Positions 1 to 6,451 of a DNA stretch of 11,094 nt are shown one piece after another. The number at the start of each line of letters is the position of its first letter. Positions within the stretch are counted from its first letter, which is position 1. The notes beneath the pieces were generated by a model that worked only from the letters and a program-made list of their open reading frames with translations, made no database searches and was not told the origin of the DNA. The stretch comes from an uncultured bacterium (GTDB lineage: Bacteria; Actinomycetota; Coriobacteriia; Coriobacteriales; Eggerthellaceae), in assembly GCA_947649215.1 (NCBI GenBank), contig CANSQW010000024.1:1-11094 (forward strand). Reading direction: 5' to 3'. The position numbers and the translations under genes are program-made.

Positions 1-393
1 GGCCGTGGCCGCGTCGGCGGCGAGCGCGTCACGCAGGGGCTTCGCGCAATTGGGGCACACTGCCACGATGCGCTCGACGCCGGCGGCCGCCACATGCTCG
101 CGCAGGGTCTCCTCGAACGAGGCGCGCACGACCTCGCCGTCCGGCTCGTAGGCGAGGATCTTCCCGCAGCACAGAAGCGAGATGCCCTCTACGCCGCCGG
201 CGTCTCGCAGCGTGTCGTAGACCGCCGCGACGAGCGGCAGGGCGTAGTTGATGAGCGAGCAGCCCGGGAAGAACACCGACGGGCACGGCTTGAACGCCCC
301 GCCGCCGGCGGCTACGAGGCGCGCCTGGCCCGTCACGCGGTCGAAGGCCACCGCCGATCCGGTGAGCGCATCCTCGAACAGGTACTCATCCAC
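1..393 (-). CDS. CCG-domain (cysteine-rich) iron-sulfur protein, N-terminal 131 aa, cut by window edge
   Basis: Reading the minus strand from a GTG at 393 gives 131 residues open to the window edge. Cysteines fall as C45, C75-C76 and C113-x2-C116 in the contexts FFPGCSL, LLCCGKIL and VCPNCAKPL. This is the CCG (cysteine-rich) domain signature found in HdrB, GlpC and LutA type proteins, where it binds an unusual iron-sulfur cluster and passes electrons in thiol/disulfide or quinone-linked redox reactions. The start is set by a GGAGGAGGAG Shine-Dalgarno sequence 7 nt upstream; no in-frame ATG fits better. It has its own promoter (426-454) although it lies co-directionally downstream of the molybdenum oxidoreductase operon. 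It may be an electron-transfer partner of that complex, but this is inferred from position only. Most HdrB-like proteins carry two CCG repeats; whether a second follows cannot be seen here. Confidence 0.85.
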   Translation of the reverse strand, partial: MDEYLFEDALTGSAVAFDRVTGQARLVAAGGGAFKPCPSVFFPGCSLINYALPLVAAVYDTLRDAGGVEGISLLCCGKILAYEPDGEVVRASFEETLREHVAAAGVERIVAVCPNCAKPLRDALAADAATA

Positions 394-425
394 GTCAGTT
401 CTCCTCCTCCGTAGGCCGAGGGGCC

Positions 426-454
426 AGCATACGCAAGGGGCCCGACTTTGACAA
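426..454 (-). promoter_or_regulatory. Sigma-70-type promoter for the CCG-domain gene
   Basis: On the minus strand TTGTCA (454-449) is followed by a 17-nt spacer and TATGCT (431-426). That is five of six matches to the -35 consensus and four of six to the -10. Transcription would start near 419, giving a leader of about 25 nt that contains the strong Shine-Dalgarno sequence. This suggests the CCG gene can be transcribed independently of the operon upstream of it. Confidence 0.6.
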
Positions 455-466
455 GCCGAGCCCCTT
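435..466. other. 14-bp hairpin or operator-like dyad over the -35 box
   Basis: Positions 435-448 and 453-466 pair as a 14-bp stem, including two G-T pairs, around a 4-nt loop (449-452). On the minus strand the arms start AAGGGGC and end GCCCCTT. The dyad covers the -35 hexamer and the promoter spacer. It could be a terminator remnant for the upstream operon, although only two T residues follow it, or an operator. Sequence alone does not decide between these. Confidence 0.5.
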
Positions 467-501
467 CCTCATTTCACTTCTTTACCCAACACGCTCACCG
501 G

Positions 502-669
502 TTCGCCCAAGGAAGTCAGCGAGAGGCCGTACGGTGCCTGGGATAGCCCCGGCCGCGCCCCGACCGAAGGGAGGAAGTACCCTTGGGGTGCGCGGCCGAG
601 CGTACTTCGTACGCGAGGGTAAGCGCACAAGGGGCTAGGCCAGGTGCCGTACGGCCTCGGAGCGTCGGC
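502..669 (-). repeat. Nested inverted-repeat element, copy 1 (cloverleaf-like)
   Basis: The outer arms 523-550 and 631-658 pair at 24 of 28 positions. Inside are two more hairpins. Arm A has GGCCGCG 551-557 pairing with 591-597, CCCC 558-561 with GGGG 585-588, and AAGGG 567-571 with CCCTT 580-584. Arm B is GCGTAC 600-605 with GTACGC 609-614 around a TTC loop. The left flank and arm (501-541) match positions 8949-8989 of the second copy at 29 of 41 ungapped positions, and both copies end in CGTCGGC. It fills most of the 307-bp gene-free gap between the membrane-subunit gene and the CCG gene. No coding potential is evident. It may be a dispersed structured repeat or a structured RNA; it is labelled minus because both copies share that transcription context. 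Confidence 0.7.
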
Positions 670-671
670 CT

Positions 672-701
672 GTTACGACGTTGCGTTAGCAACGGCGTAA
701 C
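672..701 (-). other. Stop-codon-overlapping hairpin after the membrane-subunit gene
   Basis: Arms 672-684 and 689-701 pair at 12 of 13 positions around a 4-nt loop. The stem includes the last base of the TAG stop codon (703-701) of the NrfD-type gene. No T-tract follows on the minus strand, so it is not a canonical intrinsic terminator. It may protect the 3' end or assist Rho-type or partial termination. A comparable hairpin sits at the pheS stop codon, also just before a copy of the nested repeat. Confidence 0.6.
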
Positions 702-1684
702 TAAAAGATGTTCTCGCCGTAGGTCCAGGCCTTGACGAACTTGTCGTCCTTGTCGGCGATGCGGGTGTAGTAGCGATCCTCGCCCGGCAGCGGCGCGCGG
801 TCGTCGGAGAGCACCACCATGAAGCGGAGCAGCAGGCCGCCCAGCAGCACGAGCACAGGCGCCACCAGGGTGGAAGCCGCGCTGTGGCCGCCGAAGACGT
901 AGAGGATCTCGGGCAGCAGCAGGCCGCCGAAGATCATGCCGCCCCAGAACAGCGGCGCGTAGGAGCCGTGCACCCAGCGGTGGGCCGCCTTGTTGGCCGT
1001 CTTGTTGCCGGCGCCCAGGAAGGACAGCACCATCACGAGCAGCACGACGATCTCCACCACCACGAGGATGATGTCGACGGTGTGCAGGATCTCCTTGCTC
1101 AGCTCAGCCACGATCACGCTCTCCAGCGTGAAGGGGGCCGGCCACCAGCCGATGGACAGCGCGATGGCCGCGCAGGCGGTGGACAGGGCCGACACGGTGA
1201 ACAGCACCGGCAGGGCCGGGGTCGCCCAGAAGGCATGGGCCTTCAGGGTGGACAGGAAGATGCCCGTGTAGAGCATGATGCAGGTGCCGGACAGGCCCGC
1301 GATGGCCAGGCAGAACCCGCGGAAGGGCACGAGGAAGCCGGCGATGGGGGCAAACCAGTCCCACGGCACGTAGCTCGCGAACCACAGCACGCCGAAGATG
1401 GCGCACACGGTCAGGAAGCGCGCGCCCCAGGCGAGCACGCTCGTGCTCTTCACGAAGGCGCGGTAGAACACCATGGGCTGGCCGAGATCGACCACGAGCA
1501 TGATGCAGCCGAAGCCGAGCGCGCAGATGCCGAGGAATCCGGGCCACGCGAGCACCTCGCCCATCATGGGGACGTCAGGGTAAACGAAGAAGCTCAGGAT
1601 GGCGGCGAGGCAGAAGATGCCGCCGCCCAGACCGCCCAGGAACAGGTAAGTCGGAATGGGCCACTCCCAGTAATGATGTCGCAT
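701..1684 (-). CDS. NrfD/PsrC-type integral membrane subunit of a molybdenum oxidoreductase
   Basis: This is a 327-residue hydrophobic protein with about eight membrane-spanning segments, roughly at residues 12-34, 46-68, 83-105, 120-146, 155-178, 200-222, 240-262 and 268-292. A charged C-terminal tail contains RYYTRIADKDDKF. The N-terminal WEWPIPTYLFLGGLGGG is typical of the NrfD/PsrC family, which binds quinol without heme and exchanges electrons with a ferredoxin subunit. Its length is near the family norm. The ATG overlaps the ferredoxin stop by one base (TAATG), preceded by GGGAGGT, which indicates translational coupling. Here it should link the soluble catalytic and ferredoxin subunits to the menaquinone pool. 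The direction of electron flow (reductase or dehydrogenase) cannot be told. Confidence 0.92.
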   Translation of the reverse strand: MRHHYWEWPIPTYLFLGGLGGGIFCLAAILSFFVYPDVPMMGEVLAWPGFLGICALGFGCIMLVVDLGQPMVFYRAFVKSTSVLAWGARFLTVCAIFGVLWFASYVPWDWFAPIAGFLVPFRGFCLAIAGLSGTCIMLYTGIFLSTLKAHAFWATPALPVLFTVSALSTACAAIALSIGWWPAPFTLESVIVAELSKEILHTVDIILVVVEIVVLLVMVLSFLGAGNKTANKAAHRWVHGSYAPLFWGGMIFGGLLLPEILYVFGGHSAASTLVAPVLVLLGGLLLRFMVVLSDDRAPLPGEDRYYTRIADKDDKFVKAWTYGENIF

Positions 1685-2262
1685 TATGCCTTACCTCCCA
1701 ACTCAGGAATGTAGTAGATCTGCGGGCCGGTGCCGAGGTCCTCGAGCAGGCGCACCGTCTCGACGGAGCCGATGAGCTTGGACACCTCGGAGTTCGGGTC
1801 GTCCAGGTCGCCGAAGATGCGGGCCTTCTGGTGGCAGGTGGCCACGCAGTAGGGCTCGGCGCCCGGATCGGCAGCGCGGTGATCGCGGCAGAACGTGCAC
1901 TTGCGCACGAAGCGGTGCAGGCGGGGCTGGAGCTTGGACTGGTCGCGCATGCCGTAGGGGCAGGCGTTCACGCAGGCCAGGCAGGCCATGCACTTGTCGT
2001 AGTCGATCCAAACCACGCCGTCCTCATCCTGATGGGACGCGCCGGTGGGACAGCACGGCACGCAGGCCGGCTTCTCGCAGTGCATGCAGAGCGTGGGCAG
2101 CCAGCTGCGGTGCACGTTGGGCCAGGTGCCCTTGACGCCCTCGGTGAGCACCGGGTTGTAGACGATGTCGAGCGGCAGGTCGTTCCACGTACGGCAGGCA
2201 ACCGTGCAGGAATGGCAGCCGATGCAACGACGCTGGTCGATGACCATAACGTAACGGGTCAT
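1684..2262 (-). CDS. Four-cluster [4Fe-4S] ferredoxin subunit (DmsB/PsrB/NrfC-like)
   Basis: The 192-residue protein carries sixteen cysteines in four sets: 13/16/19/23, 59/62/67/71, 91/94/97/101 and 122/125/139/143. An extra C70 lies in the CVPCCP stretch. This is the usual ligand set for four [4Fe-4S] clusters in the electron-transfer subunits of DMSO reductase family complexes. It should form the wire between the molybdopterin subunit and the membrane subunit. There is no signal peptide, as is usual for this subunit type. The start ATG at 2262 has an AAGGAGGA Shine-Dalgarno sequence 11 nt upstream. It begins 25 nt after the catalytic-subunit stop, and its own stop overlaps the next start, so the three genes form one operon. 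Confidence 0.95.
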   Translation of the reverse strand: MTRYVMVIDQRRCIGCHSCTVACRTWNDLPLDIVYNPVLTEGVKGTWPNVHRSWLPTLCMHCEKPACVPCCPTGASHQDEDGVVWIDYDKCMACLACVNACPYGMRDQSKLQPRLHRFVRKCTFCRDHRAADPGAEPYCVATCHQKARIFGDLDDPNSEVSKLIGSVETVRLLEDLGTGPQIYYIPELGGKA

Positions 2263-2287
2263 GTTCTATCCTTCCTCCTTCGGTCGC

Positions 2288-5131
2288 TTACTCGACGACG
2301 GGCTCGTAGGTCATGGTGAAGCGGTTGCCGGTGTTCTCGTCCACCAGCTGCTGGGTGGCGGCGTCGTACTTGTAGCCGTAGTAGGCGTCGTGGTACGCGC
2401 CGGTCTCCGGGTCGATCATCCAGCCGCTGTTGGGATCGTAGACCAGCTGGCGGTCGGGCAGCATGGCGTAGCCGGCCTCGACGTTCCAGCGCAGGTGCTC
2501 AGGCATCTCGAACGGAGCCGCCTCGGCGCCGGGATAGCCGCGCACGCCGCCCAAAAACGGAATCTCCTCGCGCTCCATGGTGTAGATCTTGCCGGTCTCA
2601 TCGTCCACCAGGTACTCGCCGGCAGCGTCGTAGCGCCAGCCGGTGTAGGCGTCGTGATAGCCCTTGGTGCGGGGGTTGATCAGCCAGCCGGACGCATCCA
2701 GGCGGAAGTTGGTGCCCTTCTGGTACAGCGTGTTGTTCTGCCACACCCACTCGTAGCCCTCGGGAACCTCGATCTCGGGCTCGGGCTTGGTGAAGGGACG
2801 CGGCTCGCGGGCGAGGGGACGCTCGCTCGGCTTGGCGTGGATGCCGGGCTCCTTGGCGTTGCCCGGGATGGAGAACTGGGCGTCCTCGGCGGTGAACTCG
2901 GCGTCGAACTCGCCGCACTTGTACACCTTGCACATGAGGCCGCGGTTGGCCCAGGAGCCGCCCATCGGATCGCAGTCCTCCTCGTCGACCGAGGTCAGAA
3001 CGTTGACGTTGGACTCCAGGCAGCCGAACGGGTTGGCCAGGTCGGCCGAGCCGTCGCGCTCGGGGAACCACCAGCCGCGCGGCGCGAACACCACGTTGGG
3101 GTGGGTCTCGTTGTCGACGTTGGCGCGCATCTTGATGCGGCCGCGGCGGGTCTCGATCCAGCACCAGTCGCCGTACTCGATGCCCAGCTTCTCGGCGAGC
3201 GCCGGGTTGATGGAGAAGTACGGGTCGGGGTACAGGAAGCGGATGCCCTGCATCTGGAAGTGCTCGGAGTGGTGGTAGGGCATGAAGCCGCCGCCAGTGG
3301 TGAGCACCACGGGGTACTCCTCGGCGATCTCCGGCGTGTCGATCTCGTTCTCGATGCAGCCGACGTACTCCGGCATGCCGGGGAAGCCGAGCTCCTGCAT
3401 GATGGTGGAGTTGAGCTCCACCTTGCCCGACGGGGTCCAGAAGCCGCCGTTGGCCTCGAACTTCTTCTGATGCAGCGGCGGGTAGTACATGCGGATCATC
3501 GACACGAAGTCGTCATAGCAGCTGATGGGCAGGCCCAGCGGCTCCATGATGTGGTAGTAGGCCTCTTCCTCGGTCTCCCACGGCCAGTTCGCGGGATCCT
3601 GGCCGCAGGCCAGGCCCAGCTTGCGCCAGAACACCATGTCGGTGTGGCGGTCGTAGAGGGGCTGGATGGCCCGCTTGCCGCCGAGGAAGGAGTCGGTGGC
3701 GCCGTAGTGGGTCACGATGGTGGGGCGCTCCAGGGCGCCGGCGGCCGGGAACACGTAGTCGGACAGAAGCGCCGTCGGCGTCATCCAGTACTCTACGGTC
3801 ACGAGGAACTCGCAGCGCTTCAGGGCCTCCAGGGTCATTTTCGCGTCGCCGTAGGAGTTCACCGGGTTGGTGGCGTTCACGATGAGGGCGCGCACCGGGT
3901 AGGGGTCGCCGGTGATGATGGCCTTGAACACGCTCGGGCCGTGGGCCTCGCAGAACCACTCGGCCGGCAGCGTCTTGCCCCAGGTGCGCCGCGCGTTGTC
4001 GGAGATGAGGGTGTAGCCGGGCCAGCTCGTCAGCTTGAACTTGTCGGAGCCGATCTGCTTGGCCTTCTGCTCCTCGGGCAGGCACTCGTTGGCCTCCATC
4101 TCCTCGTCGGTGAGGAAGTTCAGCGCCGGGCCCGGCATGCCGTCGCCGCCGGGCACGTCCAGGTTGCCGCAGACGGCGCGCATGAGGGCGAGGGTGAGGC
4201 TCGTGGTGGTGGAAGCCGTGCCGAGCTGGTCCCAGGTGCAGCCCCACTGGATGCAGCCGGGGGTGTTGGTGGCGTACATGCGGGCCGCCGTGCGGATCTG
4301 CTCGGGCTCGAGCCAGGTGATGGGGGCCGCCCACTCGGGGGTGTACTGGGCCACGTGCTCGGTGAGCTCCTCGTAGCCGCTGCACCACTGGCCGATGAAG
4401 TCGTAGTTGGCCAGGCCCTCGTAGATGATGACGTTGAGCATGGCCAGCGCCAGCGCCGCGTCAGAGCCGGGGCGCAGGGGCAGCCACAGGTCGGCCTTCG
4501 ACGCCGTCTCGGAGTAGCGCGGGTCGACGACGATCATCTTCATGCCGGCGTTGTGCAGGTCCCAGTAGCCGTGCATGCCGCCCAGGGTGGACGCGCCGGG
4601 GTTCATGCCCCACAGGATGAGGCAGCGCGCGGCGCCCAGGTCGGTCTCGAACGGCGACCAGCCGGCCACGCAGGTCTCGGCCATGAAGGTCGGGATCCAG
4701 CACAGCAGCGCGTTGTGGAAGCCGTTGGGCGTGCCGAACTGGTTCAGGAAGCGGCGACGCGCCCAGTCGTCGGTGCGCGTGGTGCCGCCCGCGGAGGCCA
4801 CGGCCTCGGCGCCGGACTCGGCCTTGATCTGGTTCAGGCGGTCAGCGACCTCCTGGATGGCCTGGTCGTAGTCGATCTGCTCCCACTTGCCCTCGCCCTT
4901 CTCGCCGACGCGCTTGAGCACGTGGTTGACGCGAGCCGGGTGGTTGAGATGCAGAAGCGCGCTCGTGCCACGGCAGCACAGGCCGCCCTGGTTCGAGTAA
5001 TCGGGGTCTCCCTCGATCTTGATAACGTCACCGTCCTTGACATACGCAAGGACGCCGCAGTTGGCGTGGCAGAAGTAGCACAGCGACTTCACCATCTTGA
5101 CGTCATCGGCATGGATATCGATTTCCGTCAT
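2288..5131 (-). CDS. Molybdopterin oxidoreductase catalytic subunit (DMSO reductase family) with duplicated C-terminal module
   Basis: This 947-residue protein begins with a [4Fe-4S] motif C18-x2-C21-x3-C25-x26-C52 followed by RG, typical of the molybdopterin bis-MGD enzymes of the DMSO reductase superfamily. The body has superfamily motifs such as LILWGMNPG, VDPRYSETA and LRPGSDAALALAM, and the MopB C-terminal cofactor domain ends near residue 750. C144 in ALLCWIP lies where acetylene hydratase has its Mo ligand (C141), so a Cys-ligated metal is likely. There is no twin-arginine signal, so the enzyme is probably cytoplasmic. A proline- and charge-rich linker (about 755-792) leads to two copies of a Tyr/Asp-rich module (793-852 and 880-940). 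The substrate is unknown. Acetylene-hydratase-like, polysulfide/thiosulfate reductase-like or catechol dehydroxylase-like activities all belong to this superfamily, and none can be assigned from sequence alone. Confidence 0.93.
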   Translation of the reverse strand: MTEIDIHADDVKMVKSLCYFCHANCGVLAYVKDGDVIKIEGDPDYSNQGGLCCRGTSALLHLNHPARVNHVLKRVGEKGEGKWEQIDYDQAIQEVADRLNQIKAESGAEAVASAGGTTRTDDWARRRFLNQFGTPNGFHNALLCWIPTFMAETCVAGWSPFETDLGAARCLILWGMNPGASTLGGMHGYWDLHNAGMKMIVVDPRYSETASKADLWLPLRPGSDAALALAMLNVIIYEGLANYDFIGQWCSGYEELTEHVAQYTPEWAAPITWLEPEQIRTAARMYATNTPGCIQWGCTWDQLGTASTTTSLTLALMRAVCGNLDVPGGDGMPGPALNFLTDEEMEANECLPEEQKAKQIGSDKFKLTSWPGYTLISDNARRTWGKTLPAEWFCEAHGPSVFKAIITGDPYPVRALIVNATNPVNSYGDAKMTLEALKRCEFLVTVEYWMTPTALLSDYVFPAAGALERPTIVTHYGATDSFLGGKRAIQPLYDRHTDMVFWRKLGLACGQDPANWPWETEEEAYYHIMEPLGLPISCYDDFVSMIRMYYPPLHQKKFEANGGFWTPSGKVELNSTIMQELGFPGMPEYVGCIENEIDTPEIAEEYPVVLTTGGGFMPYHHSEHFQMQGIRFLYPDPYFSINPALAEKLGIEYGDWCWIETRRGRIKMRANVDNETHPNVVFAPRGWWFPERDGSADLANPFGCLESNVNVLTSVDEEDCDPMGGSWANRGLMCKVYKCGEFDAEFTAEDAQFSIPGNAKEPGIHAKPSERPLAREPRPFTKPEPEIEVPEGYEWVWQNNTLYQKGTNFRLDASGWLINPRTKGYHDAYTGWRYDAAGEYLVDDETGKIYTMEREEIPFLGGVRGYPGAEAAPFEMPEHLRWNVEAGYAMLPDRQLVYDPNSGWMIDPETGAYHDAYYGYKYDAATQQLVDENTGNRFTMTYEPVVE
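2312..2755 (-). repeat. Two ~60-residue protein repeats in the molybdenum enzyme C-terminus
   Basis: Residues 793-852 and 880-940 of the catalytic subunit align as two tandem modules. The 39-residue core running from SGW to TM is identical at 23 positions. Shared landmarks are SGW-x-I-x-P, YHDAY-x-G, YDAA, LVD and TG, and the spacer between them has GGVRGYPG. The first core begins at residue 809 (DNA 2707) and the second at 896 (DNA 2446). I do not recognise a named domain. The Tyr/Trp/Gly/Asp-rich pattern suggests a small beta-hairpin repeat used for binding or assembly. Confidence 0.75.
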
Positions 5132-5202
5132 CTACCTTCCCCTCTTCTTCTCCGTAGATCTTGCTCTACTTGACGCCGCGCACGGCGAGAATCGGTGGCG
5201 TT

Positions 5203-5212
5203 CTCACGTGAG
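5203..5212. promoter_or_regulatory. 10-bp palindrome CTCACGTGAG in the oxidoreductase leader
   Basis: CTCACGTGAG is a perfect 10-bp palindrome lying about 10-20 nt downstream of the predicted start site of the molybdenum operon. Its position suits a repressor or activator site. No regulator gene is in the window, and a 10-bp palindrome can arise by chance. Confidence 0.3.
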
Positions 5213-5228
5213 CGAAATACACCGTCGG

Positions 5229-5258
5229 ATTATAGTGGCGCAATCCACTAGTTGCCAT
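5229..5258 (-). promoter_or_regulatory. Promoter of the molybdenum oxidoreductase operon with overlapping dyad
   Basis: The minus strand has a perfect TATAAT (5234-5229), with a weak -35 ATGGCA about 18 nt upstream (5258-5253). Transcription would start near 5222, leaving a leader of about 90 nt before the ATG at 5131. The dyad TAGTGG (5233-5238) / CCACTA (5245-5250) overlaps the -10 box and spacer, as an operator would. The weak -35 fits a promoter needing an activator, which is common for inducible oxidoreductases, but no regulator is encoded here. Confidence 0.5.
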
Positions 5259-5315
5259 GAGCCGTCATTCTTTTCCGATGAAAGGCGCCTGGGGGCGTCG
5301 GCGGCGGCACGGCGC

Positions 5316-5346
5316 TATAATCGCCGCGAGAGCCCGTTGAGGAAGG
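5316..5346 (+). promoter_or_regulatory. -10 box and ribosome binding site for the PhnP-like gene
   Basis: TATAAT at 5316-5321 lies 32 nt upstream of the ATG at 5354; no good -35 is seen in the GC-rich stretch before it. The Shine-Dalgarno sequence GAGGAAGG (5339-5346) ends 7 nt before the start codon and supports that start. The leader would be about 25 nt. Confidence 0.5.
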
Positions 5347-5353
5347 CATCCAC

Positions 5354-6142
5354 ATGACCCACCGCTTCACGTTCATGGGCACGGCCGCCGGCTGCGGCGT
5401 GCCGTCGTTCTTCTGCGACTGCCCCGCCTGCGCCGAGGCCCGGGCCGACGCGCGCCTGGCCCGCGGGGACTGCGGCGTCATGGTGCGCGGCGAGCAGACG
5501 CTCGTCATCGACACGCCGCCCGACGCGCGCCACCAGCTCATCCGCGAGGGCGTGCGCGCGGTGGACGAGATCCTGTTCACCCACTGCCACTTCGACCACA
5601 TCGGCGGCTTGGGCGAGTACGAGTACCTCGTGCAGCTCGTGCAGAAGCGCCGGATGCCCGTATTCGGCAGCGCCGAGGCCCTGGCCGGCATCAACGCCGA
5701 GTTCCACTACATGGACTACTGCCTGGACGAGCACGCGCTCGCGCCCTTCGAGACCCACGAGTTCGACGGGGTGCGCTACACCGCCTGCCCCGTCACCCAC
5801 GCGCCGGGCACCTACGGCTACCTCATCGAGACGCCGTCCACGCGGCTGTTCTACGCGAGCGACACGGCCACGCTGCCGCCGGAGACCGCCGAGCGCGTAC
5901 GCGGCTGCGACATCCTGGCCATGGACGCCACCTTCTGGAAGGGCAACTGGTCGCCCAACGACCACCACTCCGTCCAGGAGTGCATCGAGGAGGGCCTCGC
6001 GCTCGACGCGGGCACCGTCTACCTCACGCATATGTGCATGCACTACGACGAGCCCGTCACCTACGCCGAGCTCGTCGACTACCTGCGCCAATACGACGGC
6101 CGCGTGGTGGCCGCCCTCGACGGCATGACGCTCGAGATCTAG
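5354..6142 (+). CDS. PhnP-type metallo-beta-lactamase-fold hydrolase (probable phosphodiesterase)
   Basis: This 262-residue protein has the metallo-beta-lactamase signature H77-C-H79-F-D81-H82, followed by H149 in VTHAPG, D170 in YASDT and H226 in YLTHMCMH. These are the expected ligands of a two-metal site. Its N-terminus GTAAGCGVPSFFCDCPAC carries the C21-x-C23-x2-C26 zinc motif of PhnP-like proteins. PhnP itself cleaves phosphoribosyl cyclic phosphate in phosphonate breakdown, but many PhnP relatives lie outside phn operons, as this one does, so the substrate is open. The length is typical of the family. It is a single gene, divergent from the molybdenum operon and convergent with pheT. 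A role in nucleotide or cyclic-phosphate housekeeping is a guess; the fold and active site are well supported. Confidence 0.9.
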   Translation: MTHRFTFMGTAAGCGVPSFFCDCPACAEARADARLARGDCGVMVRGEQTLVIDTPPDARHQLIREGVRAVDEILFTHCHFDHIGGLGEYEYLVQLVQKRRMPVFGSAEALAGINAEFHYMDYCLDEHALAPFETHEFDGVRYTACPVTHAPGTYGYLIETPSTRLFYASDTATLPPETAERVRGCDILAMDATFWKGNWSPNDHHSVQECIEEGLALDAGTVYLTHMCMHYDEPVTYAELVDYLRQYDGRVVAALDGMTLEI

Positions 6143-6147
6143 GGAGC

Positions 6148-6198
6148 CGCGCCTTGCGGCGCGCCCGCCGGCGTGGCCGCTTTTGCGGAAGCGCGGCC
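6148..6198 (+). terminator. Two GC-rich hairpins downstream of the PhnP-like gene (possible weak terminator)
   Basis: CGCGCC (6148-6153) pairs with GGCGCG (6158-6163), and GGCCGC (6175-6180) with GCGGCC (6193-6198). Neither is followed by a T-tract, so intrinsic termination is doubtful. Transcription passing them would enter the long inverted repeat at 6200, whose right arm ends in TTTT. Confidence 0.3.
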
Positions 6199-6199
6199 C

Positions 6200-6372
6200 A
6201 AAAGTGGCCAATTGCTTCGAAATTCCGAGCCTCTTCGCGGCCTTTGGGCGGCGCTGACAAGACGTGGGCGCCAATCCCGCCGCGTTTCCCCTGGTCGCGG
6301 TTATCCGTCTATAACATTTAGCGCGCTACGGGGCTATGCTGACTCGGAATTTCGAAGCAATTGGCCACTTTT
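6200..6372. repeat. Perfect 30-bp inverted repeat flanking a 113-bp core (MITE-like)
   Basis: Positions 6200-6229 and 6343-6372 are exact reverse complements over 30 bp; the arms start AAAAGTGGCC and end GGCCACTTTT. The core (6230-6342) is 113 bp with no convincing ORF. It contains GTTAT/ATAAC arms around 6299-6315 and a TATAAC box. The element lies between the convergent PhnP-like and pheT genes. It has no visible target-site duplication. It could be a non-autonomous mobile element, or a bidirectional terminator, since each arm ends in TTTT when read outward. Confidence 0.8.
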
Positions 6373-6396
6373 CCAGCTTTTCCCTGCAGACGCATG

Positions 6397-6426
6397 AAAA
6401 AGCGGCCGCCCGGGCGGGCGGCCGCT
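6397..6426 (-). terminator. Intrinsic terminator of the pheST operon
   Basis: On the minus strand, 25 nt after the pheT stop, arms AGCGGCCGCCC and GGGCGGCCGCT form an 11-bp GC-rich stem with a 4-nt loop, followed at once by TTTTT (6401-6397, sharing one base with the stem) and CATG. This is a textbook Rho-independent terminator. Confidence 0.9.
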
Positions 6427-6451
6427 TCGCGTGGGAGGATTGGGCGCGGCG

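Noticed and set aside
29..286. 85-residue minus-strand open frame
   Set aside because: It is an out-of-frame shadow of the CCG-domain gene; the correct frame carries the CCG cysteines and a GTG start with a strong ribosome binding site.
2261..5173. 970-residue open frame on the plus strand opposite the molybdenum enzyme gene
   Set aside because: It is an antisense shadow produced by GC-rich codon bias. Its translation is Val/Gly/His/Ala-rich with no recognisable motif, while the opposite strand encodes clear family motifs.
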